Source: Anaerocolumna sp. (lineage in GTDB: Bacteria > Bacillota > Clostridia > Lachnospirales > Lachnospiraceae). Taken from it: a stretch of 34,145 nt of DNA. Below, in pieces: positions 1-7,862 of the stretch. The notes below the pieces were generated by a model. That model was not told where the DNA came from. It was given only the letters and a program-made list of their open reading frames with translations, and searched no databases. The stretch is taken from contig JARBTX010000044.1 of assembly GCA_029239975.1 (NCBI GenBank), positions 1 to 34,145 on the forward strand, written 5' to 3'. The position numbers were made by a program, and so were the translations under genes. How positions within the stretch are numbered: the stretch's first letter is position 1; every line of letters starts with the position of its first letter.

Positions 1-1370
1 TTAACAAAGCTTTGTTAGAAGAAGTGACGGTGAATGGTCTTTTTAAAGATATGACAGATTTACCTGCCGATAATCAACTAGATTATATAAAAGAGAAAGG
101 ACTACTTACCTTAGATATAGCTGAAGTAATCACGATGAAAGAATTGATCGAAAATGTTCTTGCAGGTGATACTGCTATATTAATAAATGGTTATGATAAA
201 GCGTTACGTGTATCGGTAAGGGGAATGCCCAATCGTGGTGTTCCAACTAGTGAAAATGAAGTAGCAGTTAGGGGATCGAAAGAAAGTTTTAGCGAAGCTT
301 TTTATATAAACAGAGTTTTGTTAAGAAGAAGAATAAAAGATACAAATTTGAAAATGAAGCAATTAAAAGTTGGTACAAGAACACTTACCGATGTTGCTAT
401 TTGTTATTTAGAGGATGTTGCAAAACCGGAAATTGTTGCTGAACTGGAACGAAGATTAAAGGAATATATTATCGATGGTATTTTTGATAGTGGAATGCTT
501 GAGCAACTTACAGAACGGAATGTATTTTCACCATTTCCAGAGTATCAGACTACAGAACGACCAGATAAAGCGGCTTCTGCCATATTAGAAGGCCGTATTG
601 TAATCTTAGTGGATAATTCACCAATGGCGTTAATTGTCCCAACAACTCTAAACTCATTTTTTCAAGCATCGGATGACGCCTATGCTAGATGGGAAGTTGC
701 AACGTTTACTAGGATATTACGTTATCTTGGAGCTATCTTTACAGTTGCTTTTCCTGGTTTGTATATTGCAGTAATTAATTATAATGCGGAAGTATTAACC
801 TCTTCAATGGCATTATCGTTTGCAGCTGCTAGAGATGGAGTCCCGTTTTCTGTTTTATTTGAAGTGATTATTATGGAAATCGCGTTTCAAATGTTATTAG
901 AAGCAGGTATTAGACTTCCTGGGCCAATGGGAAGTACGTTAGGTATCGTTGGTGGTTTAATCATTGGAGATGCTGCAGTAAATGCAAATCTTGTAAGTCC
1001 TATTGTAGTAATCGTAATTGCATTCACAGCTATTTCTGCATTTACTGTACCAAATGAAGCGTTTGCTTCTGCATTTCGTCTAGTGCGTTATGCTATTTTA
1101 TTATTATCTGCATTTTTTGGTTTATATGGATTTGTATTAGGTATTATGTTTTTAATGATTCATTTAGCAGGATTAAAAAGTTTTGGATTGCCATATATGG
1201 TTCCTTTTGCTGCATCGGGCATCAATGAAGGAACGGATACAAAAGATGCAATCGTGAGATTTCCACTAAAGACGCTAAAGAGACGGCCGATATTTGCTAA
1301 AAAGAATGAAAGAACTAGGTTAGTTCCTGATGTGGATAAGGAAGAAGATAAAAATGATAAGGAAAAATAG
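1..1370 (+). CDS. Spore germination receptor subunit A (GerA/GerKA family), 5' end outside window
   Basis: The frame is open from the window edge (first full codon at position 3), so the N-terminus is missing; about 455 residues are visible, against roughly 480-540 for complete GerA proteins. The first half is the soluble GerA domain (stretches such as ILVDNSPMALIVPTT around residue 200). The second half carries about five hydrophobic segments, with the family signature RLPGPMGSTLGIVGGLIIGDA. The tail is highly charged (KEEDKNDKEK). GerA, GerB and GerC proteins form the nutrient germinant receptor in the inner membrane of the spore. The next gene starts 17 nt downstream and encodes the B and C parts, so this is the end of a ger operon. 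Which germinant it senses cannot be read from the sequence. Confidence 0.93.
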   Translation, partial: NKALLEEVTVNGLFKDMTDLPADNQLDYIKEKGLLTLDIAEVITMKELIENVLAGDTAILINGYDKALRVSVRGMPNRGVPTSENEVAVRGSKESFSEAFYINRVLLRRRIKDTNLKMKQLKVGTRTLTDVAICYLEDVAKPEIVAELERRLKEYIIDGIFDSGMLEQLTERNVFSPFPEYQTTERPDKAASAILEGRIVILVDNSPMALIVPTTLNSFFQASDDAYARWEVATFTRILRYLGAIFTVAFPGLYIAVINYNAEVLTSSMALSFAAARDGVPFSVLFEVIIMEIAFQMLLEAGIRLPGPMGSTLGIVGGLIIGDAAVNANLVSPIVVIVIAFTAISAFTVPNEAFASAFRLVRYAILLLSAFFGLYGFVLGIMFLMIHLAGLKSFGLPYMVPFAASGINEGTDTKDAIVRFPLKTLKRRPIFAKKNERTRLVPDVDKEEDKNDKEK

Positions 1371-1387
1371 AAAGGCTGACTTAATAC

Positions 1388-3640
1388 ATGTTCTCAGATA
1401 ATGAAAAAATATCACTTAGACAATTAAAAAGGCTTCTGGTTTTTGATCTATTTAGTGTTTCAGGAATAATAATACCTAGAATTGCAACAGCAGCAGCTGG
1501 TAAAGATGGAATCATAGCGATTATATTAGCAACTCTTTATGCTTTACTATATGTTTGGATTATTTTAGTTTTAGCCAAAAATGTTGATGGAAATTTCTTG
1601 AGTTATTCTACTAGATATACAGGTAAAATCATAACGTTCATAGTAGGAATGTTATTTATAATAAAACAATTCGTCTGTTGTGTGTTTGCTGCAAGATTAT
1701 TTAGTGAAGTTATTAATCAAACATTATTAGAGGATACAGATCCAAGGGTCATTATATTATTACTTTTAGTTGCTTCTGCATATGCTGCATCGAAAGGATT
1801 CGAGGTAAGAGCACGAATTGCAGAAATATTGTATTTCATAGTAATAGTACCCATCTTTGCATTCTTAATATTAGGCTTACGTGAAGTTGATTATGCAAAT
1901 CTTATGCCGTTATTTACAAATGGCACCTTTGAAATCATTGGTGGCGGGTACGAAGTATTTTTAACATTTAGTATTTTAGAATTGCTTTTATTTGCAGCTC
2001 CATTAATAAAATTTAAAAAATCAGATGTCAAAAGAGGAAGAAGATTACACCATTATGTATCTCAGGCATTGGTTATCGTTAGTGCCTTAAATATTTTACT
2101 ATATGTTGTTACTTTAGGTATATTAGGAGAAGAAGAAACCAGACAAAAATTATGGTCTATGGTTACTATTATACAAGTTATAAAAATGCCAGGTGGTTTT
2201 ATTCAAAGACAGGATGCAATCATTTTAGGAATCTGGATGTTAAGCATCTTTACTATAATCAGTGCTTTTATGTACTATATTGCATTAATTAGTAAGCATT
2301 TATTTAAAGTACCAATGCAAAATTATATGTTGATTCCATATATCTTATTAATTTATGGTGCATCTGTTATACCAATTGAAACAGAACAATTCTTTTATTA
2401 TTTTGAATATTATATGAAATATATTGGAATTCCACAGTCTATTATATTGCCAGCTATCGTTGTAATTATTGGTAAATTAAGAAAAGTAAAACTTAATAAA
2501 CCTGCGATTCGGTCCCTTTTACTAATAGTTACATGTATATCGGCATTTACGCTAACTGGATGTAGTGATAAGACTGAAATAGAAGATCGGAATTTTATAC
2601 AAGCTATGGGTGTTGACTTAAAAGATGATGAAATCAATGTTTATTATATACTTCCAGATTTAAAAGTTTTAACAGAGCAAGGTAGTGAAGATCCAGAGAA
2701 ATTGGTATTAAAGTTAAAGGGTACAGATTTTTTACAAGTAGAAGAAGAATATGATTTAACATATAACAAACGTTTAGATTTTAGTCATCTAAAAGCGATT
2801 GTTCTTGGCAAGGAATTTATCAAGAATCCAAATTATATGGTTGAGTTCTTATCATACGTTGAAAATAATTATGAATTAGGGAGAAATACTTTAGTATTTT
2901 TATCTGAAACTACGGCAGATGATATAATTTCATTAAATGGTGATTTACAAGGTGGACTTGGTGATTACTTGGAAAGGCTATATAAAATTAATTTATCCAA
3001 TACTGGTAAAAAAGTAATTACAGTTGGTGGTTTAATTTCTAGCATGAATAATAAGAACCCAGTCGTAACTGTTCCTAGGTTAAAAGCAAATAAAAAAACC
3101 ATAGAAACATTAGGATATGGATTATTTGCCAATAACCAATTATTATACGAAGTTGGTGTGGAAGAATCAGATTATATCGATATACTTAATTCTAATGGAA
3201 AAAATGATAGAATTTTTTTAACGAAAGATTACAATGAAATCAGCGGAGACGATAAAAAAGACATTTCCGAATATGTTGTAAAAATTAATAGTATAACAAG
3301 ATCCGTAGAATTTAATTGGTTAAATGATAAACCACATTTGACTTTAAAAATTATCGGTACTAGCATAATAGAAAAAGGTTTTAAAGATCAGGGACAAACA
3401 TCTCAAAGTGAAAATGCTAAAATAATTGAAGATATAGAGTTTATATGTAATAAAATTATTAAAAACCATGCAGAAAAGAATCTAAATGAAATAATCAAAC
3501 AAAAAGGTATCGATTTTTTAAATCTATATCGAATGACAAGCTATAAAAATAGAAAAATGTGGTTGCAATATGAAAATAAGGAGTCTAAATTTATTGCTGA
3601 TCTTGAGTATAGTATTGATATTAGCTTGAAAATTCATTAA
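1388..3640 (+). CDS. GerB-GerC fusion: germinant receptor permease joined to germinant receptor lipoprotein
   Basis: One 750-residue ORF holds two normally separate proteins. Residues 1 to about 365 are a complete GerB-type spore permease (APC-like, about ten hydrophobic segments). Residues about 366-750 are a complete Ger(x)C protein: a signal-peptide-like stretch (LNKPAIRSLLLIVTCISAF), a lipobox LTGC with Cys392, then the typical start (EIEDRNFIQAMGVDL) and the full C domain. Between the two halves there is no stop and no in-frame ATG, GTG or TTG, so the C part cannot be started separately in this frame. GerB ends cytoplasmic in the usual ten-segment model, so the signal-like segment would place the C domain outside, as required. 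Lipidation and cleavage at Cys392 could release two mature subunits from one precursor; that is inference. A single-frame sequencing or assembly error cannot be excluded. Confidence 0.9.
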   Translation: MFSDNEKISLRQLKRLLVFDLFSVSGIIIPRIATAAAGKDGIIAIILATLYALLYVWIILVLAKNVDGNFLSYSTRYTGKIITFIVGMLFIIKQFVCCVFAARLFSEVINQTLLEDTDPRVIILLLLVASAYAASKGFEVRARIAEILYFIVIVPIFAFLILGLREVDYANLMPLFTNGTFEIIGGGYEVFLTFSILELLLFAAPLIKFKKSDVKRGRRLHHYVSQALVIVSALNILLYVVTLGILGEEETRQKLWSMVTIIQVIKMPGGFIQRQDAIILGIWMLSIFTIISAFMYYIALISKHLFKVPMQNYMLIPYILLIYGASVIPIETEQFFYYFEYYMKYIGIPQSIILPAIVVIIGKLRKVKLNKPAIRSLLLIVTCISAFTLTGCSDKTEIEDRNFIQAMGVDLKDDEINVYYILPDLKVLTEQGSEDPEKLVLKLKGTDFLQVEEEYDLTYNKRLDFSHLKAIVLGKEFIKNPNYMVEFLSYVENNYELGRNTLVFLSETTADDIISLNGDLQGGLGDYLERLYKINLSNTGKKVITVGGLISSMNNKNPVVTVPRLKANKKTIETLGYGLFANNQLLYEVGVEESDYIDILNSNGKNDRIFLTKDYNEISGDDKKDISEYVVKINSITRSVEFNWLNDKPHLTLKIIGTSIIEKGFKDQGQTSQSENAKIIEDIEFICNKIIKNHAEKNLNEIIKQKGIDFLNLYRMTSYKNRKMWLQYENKESKFIADLEYSIDISLKIH

Positions 3641-3684
3641 GCTACCATTTTTTATAATGATAAATAATAATATAGTGTTGCTAT

Positions 3685-3788
3685 TAAGACTGTTACAAAA
3701 TAGCTATAAGAACTTTACTAACGGATTTATATACTTAATCCATTTAAAATAGTAAATATCTATTTAGTGGCAGTCTTATTTTTATTGG
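3685..3788 (+). terminator. Long imperfect hairpin with T-rich tail after the ger operon
   Basis: TAAGACTGTTAC (3685-3696) pairs with GTGGCAGTCTTA (3767-3778), using two G-U pairs. After one mismatch, AAATAG (3698-3703) pairs with CTATTT (3760-3765). A smaller hairpin (GGATT/AATCC) sits inside the loop. The outer stem is followed by TTTTTATT. It lies 45 nt after the GerB-GerC stop codon, so it probably ends that transcript, although the loop is far longer than in ordinary terminators; it could also be a decayed inverted-repeat element. Confidence 0.5.
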
Positions 3789-3796
3789 TATAAAGC

Positions 3797-3824
3797 TTGA
3801 TTTTATTATGAAAAGTGTTATGAT
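3797..3824 (+). promoter_or_regulatory. Probable sigma-A promoter for the degV gene
   Basis: TTGATT (3797-3802), a 16-nt spacer and TATGAT (3819-3824). Transcription would start near 3831, giving a leader of about 97 nt before the ATG at 3928. Confidence 0.6.
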
Positions 3825-3927
3825 GTTTTTTAATTAATAAAGTGAGGTATTATAATATTTTATAGGAATAAATTATTCTAACAACGGATTATGAATAAAA
3901 AATAGGGATTTTTAGGGAGAGGGATAA

Positions 3928-4782
3928 ATGAATAATATTAAAATTATAGCTGATAGTACTTGCGATTTAACAGAGGCTATTCTAAAACAATATGATATAA
4001 GTATAATACCATTATGCGTTATTATGGGAGATGATACATACCTGGATGGCATCAATATTACACCAGAACAGATTTACACCTGGTCTGAAAGAGAGAATAG
4101 TACGCCAAAAACAGCCGCACCAGTATTACATGATGTAATAAGTTTTTTAGAGCCATATGTTAAGGAGCAAAGAGAAATTATTTTTATTGGAATTTCTGAA
4201 GATATGTCATCCACTTGTAATGTCATTAAATTAGCGAGTGACTTCTTACATTATGATCGTATCCACATTATTAATTCTAAAAATCTATCTTCTGGAATTG
4301 GTCACCAAGTTTTAAAAGCAGCTACCCTTGCAAATGCTGGAAATTCTGCTGAGTACATAGTGGATTACATAAGAAATCATATGTTGGAAAAAGTAAAAGC
4401 AAGCTTTGTAATTGATACATTAACTTACCTTCATCGAGGTGGTAGATGTTCATCGGTTGCAGCACTATTTGGTAATGCGTTAAAGTTAAAACCAATGATA
4501 GTTGTAACGGATGGAGCAATGGGAGTAAGTAAAAAATACAGAGGAACAAATAAAAAGGTTTTATTAAACTATGCAAAAGATTTACAACCAGATTTAATAA
4601 ATGCTGATCCAGAAAGGGTGTTTATAACTCATTCCGGCTGCGACGAAGATGTTGTAAATGAATTATATCATTTCTTAGAATCACTTCATACATTTAAAGA
4701 TATTATAGTAACAAATGCTGGCAGCGTTATTACTTGCCATTGTGGTCCTAAAACATTAGGAATTTTATATGTAGAAAAATAA
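3928..4782 (+). CDS. DegV family protein (fatty-acid-binding FakB-like)
   Basis: 284 residues, the full family length. The N-terminal lobe begins IKIIADSTCDL and continues with YLDGINI; TAAPVLHD (about residue 65) matches the T-S/A-P-S loop region of DegV proteins. The C-terminal lobe has DTLTYLHRGGRCS and LKLKPMIVVTDGAM, both typical. DegV/FakB proteins bind single fatty acids and, in Firmicutes, present them to the FakA kinase for phospholipid synthesis; no fakA is seen here. Translation starts at ATG 3928 after a GGGAGAGGG purine box. The gene has its own promoter and is followed after 124 nt by the MEMO-AMMECR1 gene, with no clear terminator between, so the two may be partly co-transcribed. 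Confidence 0.9.
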   Translation: MNNIKIIADSTCDLTEAILKQYDISIIPLCVIMGDDTYLDGINITPEQIYTWSERENSTPKTAAPVLHDVISFLEPYVKEQREIIFIGISEDMSSTCNVIKLASDFLHYDRIHIINSKNLSSGIGHQVLKAATLANAGNSAEYIVDYIRNHMLEKVKASFVIDTLTYLHRGGRCSSVAALFGNALKLKPMIVVTDGAMGVSKKYRGTNKKVLLNYAKDLQPDLINADPERVFITHSGCDEDVVNELYHFLESLHTFKDIIVTNAGSVITCHCGPKTLGILYVEK

Positions 4783-4893
4783 ATTATTAAGGCTTGGATT
4801 TGTGTTTTTTCTTACTAATGTAATGATTTATTTGACTACAATACTTGCTATCTATCTAAATAATGGGGAATACTACTTAAAACGCGCTATAGA

Positions 4894-4900
4894 AAGGAGA
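4894..4900 (+). promoter_or_regulatory. Shine-Dalgarno site that fixes the MEMO-AMMECR1 start
   Basis: AAGGAGA lies 6 nt before ATG 4907. The open frame extends 35 codons further upstream to a GTG at 4802, but that GTG has no ribosome-binding site and the extra residues do not resemble the family. Confidence 0.85.
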
Positions 4901-4906
4901 TATTCA

Positions 4907-6292
4907 ATGCCATTATTAGCTACATTTATTGTACCGCATCCACCACTTATAGTACCACAAGTTGGGAACGGTCAAGAAAAAGAGATTCAAAAAACAATTG
5001 ATGCATACCACTTAGTAGCAAAAAAAATTGCTGAATTAAAACCAGATACTATTATAGTAACTACTCCCCACTCTATTATGTATTCTGATTATTTGCATAT
5101 TTCACCAGGAACGAAAGCTCGTGGTAGTTTCAGTCAGTTTCGAGCGCCAGAGATTCAAATGGAGATAAATTATGATACTGAGTTTGTGAAAGAGTTAGTG
5201 AATTTAACTAAAGAGCATGGAATAGATGCAGGTACAGAAGGAGAAAGAAATAAGGAACTCGATCATGGAACTATGGTACCACTTTATTTTGTAAACCAAT
5301 ATTATAGTGATTATAAATTAGTACGTATATCAATCTCTGGACTATCACCTTTAACTCATTATCGCTTTGGTGAGTTAATAAAAGATATAACAGATAGTAA
5401 AGAATCAAGATATATATTTATAGCAAGTGGTGATTTATCACATCGGTTAAAAGAAGATGGTCCATATGGTTTTTCAAAAGAAGGAGTTAGTTTTGATAAA
5501 GAAGTAATAGAAGCAATAGACAAAGGAGATTTTTCTACGTTTCTAAACTTTAAAGAAGAGTATTGTGATATGGCAGCGGAATGTGGATTACGATCCTTTA
5601 TCATAATGGCAGGAGCTTTGGATGGTAAATCATTAAATAGTGAATTACTATCATACGAAGGCCCTTTTGGTGTAGGTTATGGCGTAGGAGCCTTCTTTCC
5701 ACAGGGTGAAGATGATTCAAGACACTTTGGGACAATGTATGAAGATAAAATATCAAAAGAACTGTCTGAGATTAAAAAAAATGAGGATCCTTTTGTTCAA
5801 TTAGCAAGACAATCATTAGAGTATTACATCAAAAATGGTAAGCAAATAAAGAGACCGAATAATTTAATAAATGAATTAATAGATAATAAAGCAGGAGTTT
5901 TTGTATCCTTAAAGAAAGAAGGAAAATTACGCGGCTGCATTGGGACTATTATGCCTACAACAGATTGTATAGCAGATGAAATTATCCAAAATGCAATCAG
6001 TGCAGGTGTACACGATCATCGTTTTAATCCAATTGAAGAAACGGAACTTCCCTTTCTAGTTTATGATGTTGATGTTCTAGGTAAAAGTGAACCGATACAT
6101 TCTCTAACAGAACTTGACGTAAAAAAATATGGCGTTATAGTAAGTTATAAAGGTAAAAGGGGCTTATTATTGCCTAATTTAGAAGGAGTAGACACCGTCG
6201 AAAAGCAAATTGAAATAGCACTTCAAAAAGCCAATATAGCTCCAAATGAGAATTATTCCATGGAGCGCTTCCAGGTGGTGAGACATCTGTGA
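4907..6292 (+). CDS. AmmeMemoRadiSam system protein: MEMO (LigB-like dioxygenase fold) fused to AMMECR1
   Basis: 461 residues from ATG 4907. Residues 1 to about 270 form a class III extradiol-dioxygenase-like (LigB/MEMO) domain starting MPLLATFIVPHPPL. Histidines in family positions are His11 (PHPPL), His55 (TPHS), His120 (DHGTMVPL) and His179 (SGDLSHRL), candidate metal ligands. Residues about 290-461 are the AMMECR1 domain with the hallmark LRGCIG (341-346). These two domains plus a radical-SAM enzyme form a widespread conserved trio whose biochemical role I do not know to be settled. Here the first two are one polypeptide, and the radical-SAM gene starts inside the last codons (GTGA overlap, 6289-6292), implying translational coupling. 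The start was chosen on the SD site. Confidence 0.92.
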   Translation: MPLLATFIVPHPPLIVPQVGNGQEKEIQKTIDAYHLVAKKIAELKPDTIIVTTPHSIMYSDYLHISPGTKARGSFSQFRAPEIQMEINYDTEFVKELVNLTKEHGIDAGTEGERNKELDHGTMVPLYFVNQYYSDYKLVRISISGLSPLTHYRFGELIKDITDSKESRYIFIASGDLSHRLKEDGPYGFSKEGVSFDKEVIEAIDKGDFSTFLNFKEEYCDMAAECGLRSFIIMAGALDGKSLNSELLSYEGPFGVGYGVGAFFPQGEDDSRHFGTMYEDKISKELSEIKKNEDPFVQLARQSLEYYIKNGKQIKRPNNLINELIDNKAGVFVSLKKEGKLRGCIGTIMPTTDCIADEIIQNAISAGVHDHRFNPIEETELPFLVYDVDVLGKSEPIHSLTELDVKKYGVIVSYKGKRGLLLPNLEGVDTVEKQIEIALQKANIAPNENYSMERFQVVRHL

Positions 6293-7119
6293 GTAGAGTG
6301 ATATGTAACATCTGTCCGCATTACTGTAATATAGAAGAAGGTCATATTGGATTTTGTGGAGCGAGGGGGAATCAGGATGGTAAAATTACGGCAGTTAATT
6401 ATGGGTTATTAACTGGAATAGCTCTAGATCCTATCGAAAAAAAGCCTTTATATAGATTTTATCCTGGAAGTAAAATATTATCAGTTGGTAGTTTTGGCTG
6501 TAATTTTCGCTGTGGTTTTTGTCAGAATCATGAGATATCTATGGCTAAGTTAAATCAAGTGGAAACAAGGTTTGTTAGTCCAAGTGATTTGGTCGATACT
6601 GCGAAAGATTTAAAATCAGAAGGCAATATAGGTATTGCATTTACTTACAATGAGCCGTTAGTAGGTTATGAATATGTTAGTGATTGTGCAAAACTTTCTA
6701 AAGAAGAAGGACTTAAAAATGTAATAGTGACCAATGGATATATTTGTGATGAACCATTATCTAAGTTACTTCCATTTATTGATGCACTTAATATAGACTT
6801 GAAAGCTTTTAATAATCATTTTTACAAAAATATTAGTGGTGATTTAGAAAAGGTGAAACAGTCTATTAAACTTGCATCCGGGGCGTGTCATGTGGAAGTA
6901 ACAACACTTATCGTTCCAGGAGAAAATGATGATGAAATAGAAATTAGAGAATTGGCTAAGTGGCTGGCATCCGTAAGTACTGATATTCCATTACATTTAA
7001 CTAGATTCTTTCCAAGATATAAGATGGCAGAAAAGGAAGCTACGAAAGTTAAAACAGTATATGAATTAGCAGAGATAGCAAGGGAATATCTAAAACATGT
7101 ATATGAGGGAAATTGTTAA
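6289..7119 (+). CDS. AmmeMemoRadiSam system radical SAM enzyme
   Basis: 276 residues, GTG start overlapping the previous stop by 4 nt; AGGTGGTGAG just upstream may serve as SD. The radical-SAM cluster motif CX3CX2C is CNFRCGFC (Cys71, Cys75, Cys78), which binds [4Fe-4S] and S-adenosylmethionine. A second Cys set near the N-terminus (CNICPHYC, then GHIGFCGARGN) is typical of this pyruvate-formate-lyase-activase-like family. Later motifs include FTYNEPLVGYEY, VIVTNGYI and LHLTRFFPRYKM. The protein stops at LKHVYEGNC; as I recall longer relatives, they continue with a small Cys-rich tail, so this is a short form, probably natural. The substrate is unknown; the MEMO-AMMECR1 partner is the obvious candidate. 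Confidence 0.92.
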   Translation: MSRVICNICPHYCNIEEGHIGFCGARGNQDGKITAVNYGLLTGIALDPIEKKPLYRFYPGSKILSVGSFGCNFRCGFCQNHEISMAKLNQVETRFVSPSDLVDTAKDLKSEGNIGIAFTYNEPLVGYEYVSDCAKLSKEEGLKNVIVTNGYICDEPLSKLLPFIDALNIDLKAFNNHFYKNISGDLEKVKQSIKLASGACHVEVTTLIVPGENDDEIEIRELAKWLASVSTDIPLHLTRFFPRYKMAEKEATKVKTVYELAEIAREYLKHVYEGNC

Positions 7120-7127
7120 TCCTGCAC

Positions 7128-7156
7128 TTGATATTTGATAGAACTTAGCGTAGAAT
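7128..7156 (+). promoter_or_regulatory. Sigma-A promoter for the P-loop kinase-like gene
   Basis: TTGATA (7128-7133), 17-nt spacer, TAGAAT (7151-7156). It begins right after the radical-SAM stop codon, so the next gene can be expressed on its own. The gene also has a perfect AGGAGG (7184-7189). Confidence 0.65.
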
Positions 7157-7196
7157 GAGAACAAATACGGTTTTGGATAATTTAGGAGGATAAGTT

Positions 7197-7784
7197 ATGA
7201 AGAAGTTGATTTTGGTAACATCACCACCTGCGTGCGGAAAAACTTATGTCTCAAAGCAATTAGCTAAGGCTTTAAATCATGTTGTATATTTAGACAAGGA
7301 CACATTAATTTGTTTATCACATCAGATTTTTAAAGTTGCTAACCAAGAGATTAATAGGAGTTCTGAATTTTTTGAAGAGAATATTCGTGACCCAGAATAT
7401 GAAGCTATCGTTGCCTTAGCCTTAGAAGCTCTTGATTATGATGATATTGTTTTAATTAATGCACCATTTACGAGAGAAATTCGTGATCAAAAATATATGG
7501 ATGATTTAAAGACGAAATTAAAAACAAAGGATGCAAAACTTGTTGTTATTTGGGTTGAAACTACAATTAAAGTATGTAAACAAAGAATGATGCAAAGAAA
7601 TTCTCCAAGGGATACATGGAAGATTGAGCATTGGGATCAATATATCGCAGGTTGTAATTTTGAAGTTCCAACTACATTAGATGATCCTAATGTTAGTGAT
7701 GACTTATTGATTTTTAAAAATTCTTCAGATGCAGAATTTAATGAATCTATGCAACGTATTGTGTCTATCCTTGAAGAAGATTAG
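7197..7784 (+). CDS. Small P-loop ATPase/kinase-like protein (AAA_33/zeta-like fold)
   Basis: 195 residues. The N-terminus MKKLILVTSPPACGKTYVSK is a beta-strand plus Walker A loop in which the usual first glycine is replaced: S9-P-P-A-C-G14-K15-T16. Next come VVYLDKDTL (strand 2 with an acidic pair), VLINAPFTREIRD (strand 3), and VVIWVETTIKVCKQRMMQRNSPRD, which looks like the Arg-rich lid segment of nucleoside/gluconate-type kinases. It is probably a small-molecule or nucleotide phosphotransferase; the substrate cannot be inferred. It has its own promoter and a strong SD, and ends at a bidirectional terminator shared with the convergent sortase gene. No antitoxin-like gene is adjacent, so a zeta-toxin role is unlikely. 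Confidence 0.65.
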   Translation: MKKLILVTSPPACGKTYVSKQLAKALNHVVYLDKDTLICLSHQIFKVANQEINRSSEFFEENIRDPEYEAIVALALEALDYDDIVLINAPFTREIRDQKYMDDLKTKLKTKDAKLVVIWVETTIKVCKQRMMQRNSPRDTWKIEHWDQYIAGCNFEVPTTLDDPNVSDDLLIFKNSSDAEFNESMQRIVSILEED

Positions 7785-7814
7785 GTAATGTTGAAAATTA
7801 TTACTATTGTATAT

Positions 7815-7862
7815 AAAAGAAGGAACCTAACTTATTTGTACCAAGTTATCGTTCCTTCTTTT
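7815..7862. terminator. Bidirectional terminator between kinase-like and sortase genes
   Basis: AAAAGAAGGAAC (7815-7826) pairs perfectly with GTTCCTTCTTTT (7851-7862); inside, TAACTT (7828-7833) pairs with AAGTTA (7843-7848) around a 9-nt loop. The A-run and T-run serve both strands. The sortase stop codon (7832-7834) and its last codons lie inside the stem. Confidence 0.88.

Noticed and set aside
4833-4860. Possible promoter (TTGACT) before the MEMO-AMMECR1 gene
   Set aside because: No acceptable -10 box occurs 16-18 nt downstream.
4802-4906. Longer GTG start for the MEMO-AMMECR1 protein
   Set aside because: No SD at 4802; AAGGAGA and ATG 4907 fit the family N-terminus exactly.
7197-7784. 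Zeta-toxin interpretation of the P-loop protein
   Set aside because: No antitoxin-like small gene precedes it, and the lid region looks like an ordinary small kinase.
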